Source: Flagellimonas aurea (GTDB taxonomy: Bacteria > Bacteroidota > Bacteroidia > Flavobacteriales > Flavobacteriaceae). From it: 64,000 bases of DNA. The DNA lies in NCBI RefSeq assembly GCF_017313785.1, contig NZ_JAFLNL010000015.1:1-64000 (forward strand), written 5' to 3'. The first letter of the stretch is position 1. The number at the start of each line of letters is the position of its first letter. A program made the translations under genes and the position numbers. Below, piece by piece: positions 14,733-22,667 of this stretch. The notes beneath the pieces were generated by a model, which was not told where the DNA came from, searched no databases, and saw nothing but the letters and a program-made list of their open reading frames with translations.

Positions 14733-17135
14733 TTAAGTATTAATAAATTCTTTGATGGCCTTTTCCATATCGTTCGTTTCGTTATAGATGGCCATTATGG
14801 CCTCGTTTTCCTGTCCATCGGTGAGGTAGGCGGCAAAGACCTCCAGTGGTACTTCCAATCGGAAAATGTTGCTTTCCTTTCCTATTTTGATGAACATCTC
14901 GGTGTATTTCCTGTCCCCGGTAAGGTTGTTCCGGATGGATTTCAACTGGTTCAGGTCGTGACTGGACAGGTTAAGCCTGTTCTTTAATTCTTCATACCCC
15001 TTTTCATTGCGCAAACTGTAGATGACCTGGGTATTTTCAAGGATGCTTGCCGATGTGGAATTGTTGGGCAGTTGGTTGATGGACTGGAGGATGATGCCAA
15101 TGGCCCCGTTCTGTTTACGGATGGCCTGATAGTAGAACTCCACACTTTCCAGTACGTTGCCAAATTTCAATTGCTTGGCAAACTCATCAAAAAGGATAAT
15201 GCCTTTTTCGGCTTTGTTCCTCCAAATAGTCCGTTGTATGGCGGACTTGATGAGCTTCAACATAACAGAGAGGATTTCCTTGTTGTCTTTCACTTCATCA
15301 AGCTCAAAGACAATCAGCCGTTTGTCCTCGATTTTATAGGTCTGGTCTTCGTTGACATTGAACAGGAAACTGTACAGTCCATCATCGACATACTCCGAAA
15401 GGATGTGCAGAAAATCGTAAATGTTGAAATGCTGTTCCTGGATGTGCAGCTCTTCCAAAAGGCTGTCCTTCTTTGCATCGACGAACCGATACAGGTTTTC
15501 AAGGGAATGGGTGCTATTCCTATTTTGTAGATAATAGTACCGTAATACTTTTTTAACGGCAACTTCCTCAGCTTTGGTCGTTGCCTTTCCGGAGGCCAGA
15601 AGCTCCAAAATAAAAATGGACAAATCCTCTAATCGTTCCGGTGTCAAGTCATTAACATCGGAAATATAAAACGGATTGATACCCAAGTTTTTTCCCTGCT
15701 CATAACGAAGGATGATATGGTCATCTGGGTAGAGCTTGGCAAATTTTGAATACGAGCCACCTAAATCTATAATGACCAGTCTCACATTTTGCTCGAAATA
15801 TTGACGTAAGATGTTGTTTGCCAAAAAGGATTTGCCCTCGCCTGTTGGGGCGAAAATGGCAAAGTTCCGGGCCTTGATGCGTTTCTTCTTTTCGTCCCAT
15901 ACATCCTTTAGCACGGGAATGTTATGTTGCCTATCATTAAAGATGACACCTGTGGCATCGGATTGGTAATTAGTATTGTTGATATATAGACAAAGCGCAT
16001 GTTTTAAGTCTGTCACATATAAATCCTCGTTGGAAAAGTTGGAAGCGAAACAGCAATAGGAGTTCAAAAAATAATTTTTCCGTTCCTCGCCCTTTGGGTA
16101 GTATGGCACGATGTCCAATTCCTTGAACTCGGTCTTGATTTTAGAAGCGATTCTTTCTAACTGTGCTTCCTCCTTATCCCAAAAAACAATGTTCAAATGT
16201 CCTCGAATAATCCGTGAACTGTCATCTTCATTGATTTTGGCAACGATGTCCTCGATTTTCTTTAATACGACCTTGTTCTGTGTACCAAAATTGGAACTCT
16301 TCTTCAGTTCCTCGATTTTTTTATCGAGCAGCTTTCGCCATTTGTGTTTATCGTCCAGATAGATGATTTGGTTGACGATATGGTTTTCATTAAGGTTCAG
16401 TCCCAATCCATCGATAAATCCCTGATGGAATGTAAAATCGTCCGAAGTGAACCTATCGTTGGTCTTGCTGCTCTGTACCACATCGCCAAAGCATAGTTCG
16501 CTGTTGACGGCCAACACATCAAAATGGTGGTCGCCAATTTCAATGTTCGACTTTTTAAGTTGGATATCGGTATCGAAGCCCTCGTTGAACCCGTTAAAAT
16601 AAATGTTGGTCAGTTCAAGGATTTCTTTTTCCTTTAATGGTGCAAGGGACACCTTTCGGCTATTGTTGACAAAGGAAACAGCATCGTTTACCGAAGCGAT
16701 AAACTCCTGTACGGTATGGTCCATCTGTTTATGGATGCCCTTTTCGACCTTGCGGAACGGGTTGGTAAACTTGGCGGCGTTCAATGCCATGTTGTAGGGA
16801 AGGACAAAGAACAGATGGCAACTATGTTGTAGATAACCACGCCCCTTAAAATAGTCATGGGTCGCTTTTTGGAGAAAGGTATCGTTAGGTAATTCGTTCG
16901 CCGTATAACGTCTTTTGCAGTAAATATCCTGCTTGTGGATGACCGTGGACACGGGCAGTGATTTGAACGCCTGAAACCACGAACCGTGTATGTCCTCAAA
17001 GTCCTTTTCCGAAAGGGAATAGATTTCAGGGTTATCCACTTGGTAACCCAAGACCACATTACCGTTATTGGCAAAGATGATATGGCCTTGGATGTCCAAA
17101 ATGGGATGGTATGCCGATAGGTTAATCCTTCTCAT
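14733..17135 (-). CDS. traG: Conjugative transfer ATPase TraG (VirB4-like)
   Basis: An 800-residue cytoplasmic ATPase that powers the transfer channel. Walker A is APTGEGKSF at 429-437 and Walker B is IILFDEFAKQL near 650, followed by a motif with SINQLPNN. The N-terminal half is the VirB4 domain that docks on the membrane complex. It overlaps traF by 14 bases at its start and is followed 11 bases later by the TraI-like gene. Length matches the family, so the gene seems intact. Confidence 0.92.
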   Translation of the reverse strand: MRRINLSAYHPILDIQGHIIFANNGNVVLGYQVDNPEIYSLSEKDFEDIHGSWFQAFKSLPVSTVIHKQDIYCKRRYTANELPNDTFLQKATHDYFKGRGYLQHSCHLFFVLPYNMALNAAKFTNPFRKVEKGIHKQMDHTVQEFIASVNDAVSFVNNSRKVSLAPLKEKEILELTNIYFNGFNEGFDTDIQLKKSNIEIGDHHFDVLAVNSELCFGDVVQSSKTNDRFTSDDFTFHQGFIDGLGLNLNENHIVNQIIYLDDKHKWRKLLDKKIEELKKSSNFGTQNKVVLKKIEDIVAKINEDDSSRIIRGHLNIVFWDKEEAQLERIASKIKTEFKELDIVPYYPKGEERKNYFLNSYCCFASNFSNEDLYVTDLKHALCLYINNTNYQSDATGVIFNDRQHNIPVLKDVWDEKKKRIKARNFAIFAPTGEGKSFLANNILRQYFEQNVRLVIIDLGGSYSKFAKLYPDDHIILRYEQGKNLGINPFYISDVNDLTPERLEDLSIFILELLASGKATTKAEEVAVKKVLRYYYLQNRNSTHSLENLYRFVDAKKDSLLEELHIQEQHFNIYDFLHILSEYVDDGLYSFLFNVNEDQTYKIEDKRLIVFELDEVKDNKEILSVMLKLIKSAIQRTIWRNKAEKGIILFDEFAKQLKFGNVLESVEFYYQAIRKQNGAIGIILQSINQLPNNSTSASILENTQVIYSLRNEKGYEELKNRLNLSSHDLNQLKSIRNNLTGDRKYTEMFIKIGKESNIFRLEVPLEVFAAYLTDGQENEAIMAIYNETNDMEKAIKEFINT

Positions 17136-17406
17136 AGTATAAGTGGCTGCTTCTTTTGTTGCTGATGGTCTGTGGAAATACTTTGTTGATGTGCATCAAA
17201 GCAGGGTTTTTAGTAAGGTGGGTCAGCATCGTGTATAATGCCCCGTTCCATAGGAACACGGAAACGATGACCGCAAAACTGAACGAAAAGATGATGAACA
17301 GTAATGAACCGATAACGGATGTCATCATCAAGGCGAACAGGGATATGGGCAACCCCATAATCACCGCTCCCTTACGAATGTTTTTATAGACCTCGAACCG
17401 TTTCAT
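17122..17406 (-). CDS. traF: Conjugative transposon protein TraF (DUF4133)
   Basis: A 94-residue protein with two close membrane helices (about 17-50) and a basic N-terminus (VYKNIRKGAVIMGLP), as in VirB3-like DUF4133 proteins. It overlaps traE by one base and traG by 14 bases, keeping the E-F-G order of Bacteroidota systems. Confidence 0.85.
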   Translation of the reverse strand: MKRFEVYKNIRKGAVIMGLPISLFALMMTSVIGSLLFIIFSFSFAVIVSVFLWNGALYTMLTHLTKNPALMHINKVFPQTISNKRSSHLYYEKD

Positions 17407-17693
17407 TACACAACGATTCCGATTAGGTAAGTAAAGATGCCCACTACGGCTCCTGCAATGAGTACAAAGACCAACACCCTTGTGATTCCTTTTTTCAAAT
17501 CGGCATTTTCACCAAAGAAATGTCCCGCATTGAACAGGAACCCGATTAGGAATATAACCCCGAGGATAATCGGGAAAATGGCACGAATGGTATCGGAAAC
17601 ATCGTTGACGGAATCTTCGATGCCCCCGATCTGGGCAAAAGTTGTACTTGAAATGAACAGCGAAAGAATAGTTACATACAATGATTTTTTCAT
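17406..17693 (-). CDS. traE: Conjugative transposon protein TraE (DUF4134)
   Basis: A 95-residue VirB2-like protein with a signal peptide (to about TTFAQ) and two membrane helices (IFPIILGVIFLIGFLFNAG and VLVFVLIAGAVVGIFTYLIG). It is probably the pilin-like subunit. It is first in the traE-F-G-I-J-K-M-N operon, and its upstream space holds a perfect inverted repeat (17755-17779). TraA to TraD are not adjacent. Confidence 0.85.
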   Translation of the reverse strand: MKKSLYVTILSLFISSTTFAQIGGIEDSVNDVSDTIRAIFPIILGVIFLIGFLFNAGHFFGENADLKKGITRVLVFVLIAGAVVGIFTYLIGIVV

Positions 17694-17754
17694 AATGAAA
17701 TGGATTTAAGATTTGCTTGATTTTGATATTCGAAAAATACTGTATATTGTAATT

Positions 17755-17779
17755 CAAATAATTGATAATCAATTATTTG
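17755..17779. promoter_or_regulatory. Perfect inverted repeat between traE and the amidase gene
   Basis: CAAATAATTGAT and ATCAATTATTTG are exact complements around a single A. The site lies 61 bases upstream of traE and about 80 upstream of the divergent amidase gene. It is well placed as the operator of the transfer operon. Confidence 0.6.
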
Positions 17780-17858
17780 TGAATAAAATAAATTTTAAAT
17801 CCGATTGTTTTAGTTTGGTGCAAATTGGCATCAAATCGTATGGAAATCCGGAAAGCCT

Positions 17859-18557
17859 ATGTTGATAACTCAAAAATTTTGGAAGTGGTCGAGCTTCAAA
17901 AACGTCAAACTTCGACGTCGCTCAGTTCAAGGTTTAATGATTTTGCTGCTAAAAATGTGCTTCATTTTTGGTCAGCAAAAAGTGATTGTCCTCGACCCTG
18001 GACATGGTGGAACCGATTCCGGTGCAATAGGTATAAATAATGTATTGGAAAAAGATGTGGTTTTGAATGTCGCTAAAGAAATTGTAGTACTTAATAATAC
18101 CCTTTTTGATGATAAGTTCGATATCTATTCGACCAGATATACCGATACTTTAACTTCTCTGAATGATAGGGGCCGATTGGCCAGGGCACTGAATGCGGAT
18201 GTGTTTGTGTCCTTGCACTGCAACCATTCCGACAATCCAAATGCAAGGGGTGTTGAAATTTATGTGTCGAATTGGAATACCAATTATTTTGAAAAAGCAG
18301 TTTGGCTTGCTTTTAATTTACAAAAAGACCTTAATGAGAAACTTGGTTTTGAAACTAGGGGCGTGAAGTTTGCCAATTTTCAGGTTATTCGGGAAACGTC
18401 GGACTTTATGCCTTCGGTGTTATTGGAATTGGGGTTTTTGAGTAATGGGGATGAAAGTAATTATTTTCAGAACCCTGATTCTTATTGTTTTTTGGCACTG
18501 GCAATATTGGAATGTTTAATCAAAAACTTAGATTGTTATGAGAGAATTGGGGGTTAA
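17859..18557 (+). CDS. N-acetylmuramoyl-L-alanine amidase (Amidase_3)
   Basis: A 232-residue zinc amidase that cuts the peptide from peptidoglycan. Zinc and catalytic motifs are visible: LDPGHGGTDSG, Glu in VLEKDVVLNVA, SLHCNHSDNP and LLELGFLSN. Before it lies a basic stretch and a hydrophobic segment (MILLLKMCFIFGQ) that could be a signal peptide; a start at 17937 is equally possible. Divergent from traE, it probably opens the wall for the conjugation machine, a common pairing in conjugative elements. Confidence 0.82.
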   Translation: MLITQKFWKWSSFKNVKLRRRSVQGLMILLLKMCFIFGQQKVIVLDPGHGGTDSGAIGINNVLEKDVVLNVAKEIVVLNNTLFDDKFDIYSTRYTDTLTSLNDRGRLARALNADVFVSLHCNHSDNPNARGVEIYVSNWNTNYFEKAVWLAFNLQKDLNEKLGFETRGVKFANFQVIRETSDFMPSVLLELGFLSNGDESNYFQNPDSYCFLALAILECLIKNLDCYERIGG

Positions 18558-18633
18558 GGTTATACTTCTTATGAATATGTTGATAACTACCATACTGAAT
18601 AGTTTGTTTTTTGGCTTTAAAAAAGTACTTTAA
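18538..18633 (+). CDS. Possible 31-residue hydrophobic peptide
   Basis: An ATG inside the end of the amidase gene opens a frame of 31 codons, mostly Leu, Ile, Phe and Met (LLMNMLITTILNSLFFGF) with a Lys-Lys end. It has the look of a single-span membrane peptide and overlaps the amidase stop. There is no support beyond composition. Confidence 0.2.
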   Translation: MRELGVKVILLMNMLITTILNSLFFGFKKVL

Positions 18634-18661
18634 AATAGACCAAACAAAAACAAGGCCTAAA

Positions 18662-19384
18662 ATGCAACAAGAACAAATATTAGAACAACTAAATAGTTTA
18701 GACACCAAAATTTGGGCAGCAATTATAGCGGCCTTAGTTTCAGTTTTGGTTGCCTATTTGAACTATCGTAATCAGAAAAGAGCATTAAGACTTCAACAAC
18801 AACAGATTGACATTCTTCAAAATGACAAAAAAATTGAAAAGTTAAGAAATAGACTTGATGGTTTTTATTACCCTTTTGACTTACTTCTTTCTAAATCGAC
18901 TGAATTGTATAAAATCTTTAGAAATGGATTGCCTAGAGAATTTAGAACCCTAGTTTATCTGATAGATAAAAATACCAAGTTTGAAGATAGCGACGGTGAA
19001 TTTAAACAAGTTGAACTATCAGATGAAAAAATGAATATATTAAATCACATCATTGATTCTCTATCAGGATTGGAGGATTTAATTAATAGTAAATCCTCGT
19101 TAGTAGATGATAAACGATTGACAATGGCCTATGAACCTAATTCTAAAATTACTGATATAAAGTTGCCGGTAGATTCGGAAAGACCGACAAGTATGCCCAA
19201 CGATATAGGTTTGTTTACATTATTTATAGTGCACGTTCACTATTTAAAATCTGCCTTCAAAGGTGAAGTAGCTGTAAGTGATTTAGAATTAGTTAAGAAT
19301 TATGTGTATCCGAGAGAGTTGAATGGAATTATAAAAGAGAATATAGCTAGTTTAAAAGCCAAAATCAATGAAATATCCGTTTAA
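18662..19384 (+). CDS. Membrane-anchored protein of unknown function
   Basis: Starting at the ATG at 18662 gives 240 residues; a TTG at 18611 would add 17. One membrane helix (IWAAIIAALVSVLVAYLNY) follows a short amphipathic start. A coiled-coil-like Gln- and Lys-rich stretch (RLQQQQIDILQNDKKIEKLRNRL) and a helical cytoplasmic domain come next. No family is recognised. It is A/T-rich like the neighbouring defence operon and precedes a second membrane protein by 14 bases, so the two may act together. Confidence 0.6.
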   Translation: MQQEQILEQLNSLDTKIWAAIIAALVSVLVAYLNYRNQKRALRLQQQQIDILQNDKKIEKLRNRLDGFYYPFDLLLSKSTELYKIFRNGLPREFRTLVYLIDKNTKFEDSDGEFKQVELSDEKMNILNHIIDSLSGLEDLINSKSSLVDDKRLTMAYEPNSKITDIKLPVDSERPTSMPNDIGLFTLFIVHVHYLKSAFKGEVAVSDLELVKNYVYPRELNGIIKENIASLKAKINEISV

Positions 19385-19398
19385 AAATCTAAGCCGCT

Positions 19399-19887
19399 GT
19401 GAGTGATGAAACAAAATTAAAAATGAAAATGGACTATGCGTGGAATTGGTTTAAACTTCACGCAGAGCAACGTATGAAACTCTTTAATTACTTTTTGATA
19501 ACTACCGGTATCCTATTTACTGCGTTTATTCAATCTGTACATTATGAAATTTGGTCTCTGGCCCTTTTTGTATGCGTAATGGGAATCTTTGAATCGATTG
19601 CTTATATCGTTTTTGATTGGCGGAATAGAAAACTAATAAGTTATGCTGCCGATGTGCTGCATAAAATAGAAGATGATTATCTTTTTAATGAAGATGATAT
19701 AGATGAGAAACAACCTCTTGGTATGTTAAGGACTGACGCTTTTTTTAGAATGAGACAGGGACAAACTGGATGGCATCCAGAGCGACTGACCAAGATGAAA
19801 TGGTGGATGCGTATTCTCTATTTTTTGGCATTTCTAGCTTTTGTGGCTGGAATGTTTTATGTGGCATACAATTCTAAGGTCTTATGA
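19399..19887 (+). CDS. RipA-like membrane protein
   Basis: A 162-residue protein from a GTG at 19399, or 154 from the ATG at 19423. The start WNWFKLHAEQRMKLFNYFLI and two membrane pairs (LITTGILFTAFIQ with WSLALFVCVMGIFESIAYIVF; ILYFLAFLAFVAGMFYVAY) resemble RipA-type octameric membrane proteins. Such genes are frequent near defence loci, but its role is unknown. Nothing is seen in the 113 bases up to the convergent next gene. Confidence 0.55.
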   Translation: MSDETKLKMKMDYAWNWFKLHAEQRMKLFNYFLITTGILFTAFIQSVHYEIWSLALFVCVMGIFESIAYIVFDWRNRKLISYAADVLHKIEDDYLFNEDDIDEKQPLGMLRTDAFFRMRQGQTGWHPERLTKMKWWMRILYFLAFLAFVAGMFYVAYNSKVL

Positions 19888-20000
19888 AAGAAAAATAGTG
19901 GCTAAGGCAGAAAGAGATAAGAAAAACTTAAGGTTTCGGCTTATGAGCTTATGCAGAGGGTGTAAACTGAACTCTGTCTGAAATAGATTTAAACATTATT

Positions 20001-20933
20001 TTATAATCGAACATCGAAATAGTTCGGTAAGTACTTATAAGTCTGCTTGTATTTTTTTAAGTCGTGTTCTTCAATAATACGTGATTCTATTATTGAATCT
20101 TCGTCATCAAAATTTTTATCTATGTATTCCGATTCTTTTATAGTTAAATTAGGAATGTTAATTCTGTGTGGCTCTTCTCCCAATTCAATAAATTCAAAAT
20201 TATTTATGTTTGAATCTGTTAGATTTGAGTTCTTCTTATCTATTACTCCCCCGAAGGTGTACATTTTGGCTCCTCCGTTTTCTTGGTATAAGAAATTAAA
20301 TAGCTGATAGAATTTTAGATTTTCGTTTAATAAATTTCTCTCGTCAATAAAACTGTTAATATGGCCCAAAAGCATTTTTCTAATTGTTTTGTAATTTTCA
20401 GTGCCTGAAAAATCAACATTCTTTACATCAAAAGGGATTAAACTACCGAATTTTTTTGAAAATGATTCTACCTCGTATTGATTACCAGTGTTTTTATCCT
20501 TTAACTCCCGGTTTGATGTGAAAATATATATACTGCCAGCAGGTAGTTTTCGAAATATAATAGAAATATCTTCGAACATATGATTTTCTAAAGCATTGTC
20601 ATAATCGAGCCAAATGATTGAAGGCTCAGATAGGTTGAGCTTGGTAAGGATTGTTGTTGAAAGCCCATATTCTAAATTGATAAAAGAAAAAGGTCTGTTG
20701 AACTCGACTCTTTCTTTTTGCAACAAATCACCTCCCTCAATACTAGTCATTTTATTGATATGCAATTCTTTGTGAAATAGCTTGAAATCCGTAAAAGAAA
20801 GTCCTCCGAATCCTATATATTGATAATCTAGATTATAAAATCTACATATACTTGTCAAACTTGCTAAGAGCATTTTACGTTCTGTAAACTTTGCAGGTCT
20901 TAGCTCATAGTTAATTTTTCTAGGACTATTCAT
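20001..20933 (-). CDS. Methyltransferase-like protein, last gene of the dnd operon
   Basis: A 310-residue protein. YIGFGGLSFTDFKLFHKEL (residues about 39-57), then SIEGGD and a WLDYD motif in SIIWLDYDNAL, have the strand-loop order of a Rossmann methyltransferase-like fold (O-methyltransferase-type annotation is common), but a complete SAM-binding GxGxG is not obvious. It overlaps the GHKL ATPase gene by 8 bases, so the two form a pair. Since no DndFGH is present, this pair is a candidate for the restriction arm of the system. That role is inferred. Confidence 0.55.
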   Translation of the reverse strand: MNSPRKINYELRPAKFTERKMLLASLTSICRFYNLDYQYIGFGGLSFTDFKLFHKELHINKMTSIEGGDLLQKERVEFNRPFSFINLEYGLSTTILTKLNLSEPSIIWLDYDNALENHMFEDISIIFRKLPAGSIYIFTSNRELKDKNTGNQYEVESFSKKFGSLIPFDVKNVDFSGTENYKTIRKMLLGHINSFIDERNLLNENLKFYQLFNFLYQENGGAKMYTFGGVIDKKNSNLTDSNINNFEFIELGEEPHRINIPNLTIKESEYIDKNFDDEDSIIESRIIEEHDLKKYKQTYKYLPNYFDVRL

Positions 20934-22272
20934 CTAACAACTCTTCCATTTTAGTATAATAATCAAAAATGTTTTCGCCTAGTTCCTTGTAACTTTTGGA
21001 GCCACTATGAACTTTAGCTTTTCCAGCTAATTTAATTGGTGCAGAAAATGAGATACGAACTGAATCTTTTTTAGTTTTAATTACGTCTGGACTCAAATCA
21101 GGGGCGAAAAATTTTCTTGAATCATAAGAATTGAAATTTTCCCTTTTTAGTTCTACAACATTTTTTTTCTCTTCTACTTCATCCAATGTATTGCGATAGT
21201 CGTCCGAATCTTCAAGTTTTCTAACATCTTTTAGAAAGGAGAGTACATAGTTCATTCCTTCTTCCATATAAGTTCTGGATGTTTTATATATATTGGCAGT
21301 CGAATCTATCCCCTTTTTGGTGGTTGTCAATGGTAATTTTAAGGTGTCATCAGAGTCCAGGAATAAGATGCCTCTAAACATTGCGTAGTCTGGATGGAAT
21401 TTCACATTGCTTCTAACGCCCCATCCAGTAAGTTCAGTCGAATCGGCTTCAACAACTAAACGATCATTACAATATATATACCAACCAGCGACAGACGGGT
21501 CACCAGTATGGCTTAAACCTGCTAAAACTCTAAATTTTACGTCATTTTTTTCTCCTTCATAATAATATGGTTTAACCCTTTCACTCATTAATAGGTAAAT
21601 ACCTTTCTTGGAAAGAGTCTTACCATTCAACTTAATAGTGATTCCCTTTTCTAGACTAAAATTGAGAATTCTTTCAATATCATCGGTTAGGTCGTTTAAA
21701 AAACTTTCATCGGTAAATAGATTGGAAACTTCATCATAAAGATCGGTAACTCTGATATATGTCCCATTATTATCAAGATTTTTGGATTGGTCGTCAATAA
21801 TATTGTAATTAAAATTCCAGTCATCCCTTTTGACATCAACTCCATCCTTTTCCTCAATCGTTTTTTGTTCTTTCCATTTTGCTACATCTACATCGATTTG
21901 AAAATGATCATCGTCAGTCTTAGATTCGACTTCGAAAACTTTCCCCATTTTGAACAACGCTCTTTTCATCCCCACGCCGAAACGTCCAACAGTTCCGGTA
22001 GTAGGAGGAGCATCTTCAGGACGACCAAATCTGAATGCATACTTTTGAGCAGTGTCCAAAGAAAATCCACCACAATTGTCTTCTACAATGAACTCGTTTT
22101 CATTCAGGGTCAGATGGATATAAAGGTTTGAATAATCATTTTTGTTTATACTACTAGCACCATCAATCGAATTATCTAATAAATCGATAATTGCATCTGT
22201 TATTGAAATATCCCTTGTTAGCATCTCAATAAAGAATACCTTCGTTGGGTTACCGTTAATTATTCCAGACAT
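20926..22272 (-). CDS. GHKL-type ATPase in the dnd operon
   Basis: A 448-residue protein with the Bergerat fold of Hsp90/MutL/MORC. The N-box DAIIDLLDNSIDGA is at 26-39, the Asp-containing motif VEDNCGGFS at 63-71 and the Gly-rich lid GRFGVGMKRALFKMG at 96-110. The C-terminal part has a segment TKKGIDSTANIYK and no known nuclease domain. It starts 2 bases after dndE and overlaps the last gene, so it belongs to the operon. MORC- and MutL-like ATPases clamp on DNA; here it may sense unmodified DNA. This is an inference from context. Confidence 0.75.
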   Translation of the reverse strand: MSGIINGNPTKVFFIEMLTRDISITDAIIDLLDNSIDGASSINKNDYSNLYIHLTLNENEFIVEDNCGGFSLDTAQKYAFRFGRPEDAPPTTGTVGRFGVGMKRALFKMGKVFEVESKTDDDHFQIDVDVAKWKEQKTIEEKDGVDVKRDDWNFNYNIIDDQSKNLDNNGTYIRVTDLYDEVSNLFTDESFLNDLTDDIERILNFSLEKGITIKLNGKTLSKKGIYLLMSERVKPYYYEGEKNDVKFRVLAGLSHTGDPSVAGWYIYCNDRLVVEADSTELTGWGVRSNVKFHPDYAMFRGILFLDSDDTLKLPLTTTKKGIDSTANIYKTSRTYMEEGMNYVLSFLKDVRKLEDSDDYRNTLDEVEEKKNVVELKRENFNSYDSRKFFAPDLSPDVIKTKKDSVRISFSAPIKLAGKAKVHSGSKSYKELGENIFDYYTKMEELLDE

Positions 22273-22274
22273 AT

Positions 22275-22667
22275 TTATAAGTGAGTTAATCCGTGTGTTA
22301 TCTTATCAATCAAAAAGTCAAATCCATCAAAGTTTGGATTCTTTTTTATTTCATTATCGAGAAGTTCCAAGCCATCATCGATATGCATCTTAATGTATTT
22401 TGGTAAACTTTTATCCGTTCTATATAAATTGTAATTTGTACAGACTAGCCCAACATAGATATGTTCATAGTTGCCAAATAACACGGATTTGGAATATTCC
22501 TTACCACCTGAATCCTTTGCGTCATCTAAATTCATTTTACTTCCTTTGTTCAAAGAGTAGGTCAGTGCTATTCTGGCAATAACATTCTCTTTTCCCAGGT
22601 TCAGCTTTCTGGAAAGTTGAGCAACAACTTCCTTGTTTGCTTTACTTGTTTTTATCTGCTTAAACAT
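22275..22667 (-). CDS. dndE: DNA phosphorothioation protein DndE
   Basis: A 130-residue protein in the DndE place, behind dndD with an 8-base overlap. The Lys-rich start (MFKQIKTSKANKEVVAQLSRKLNLGKENVIARIALTYSL, given here in parts) matches the family pattern, including NVIARIALTYSL. DndE binds nicked DNA within the DndCDE modification complex, which swaps a backbone oxygen for sulphur. Confidence 0.8.
   Translation of the reverse strand: MFKQIKTSKANKEVVAQLSRKLNLGKENVIARIALTYSLNKGSKMNLDDAKDSGGKEYSKSVLFGNYEHIYVGLVCTNYNLYRTDKSLPKYIKMHIDDGLELLDNEIKKNPNFDGFDFLIDKITHGLTHL

Noticed and set aside
15072-15530. 152-codon plus-strand frame opposite traG
   Set aside because: Antisense to an intact VirB4-like ATPase and without any recognisable domain.
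17825-18040. Plus-strand frame overlapping the amidase start
   Set aside because: It is a different frame of the amidase gene and ends inside its catalytic region.
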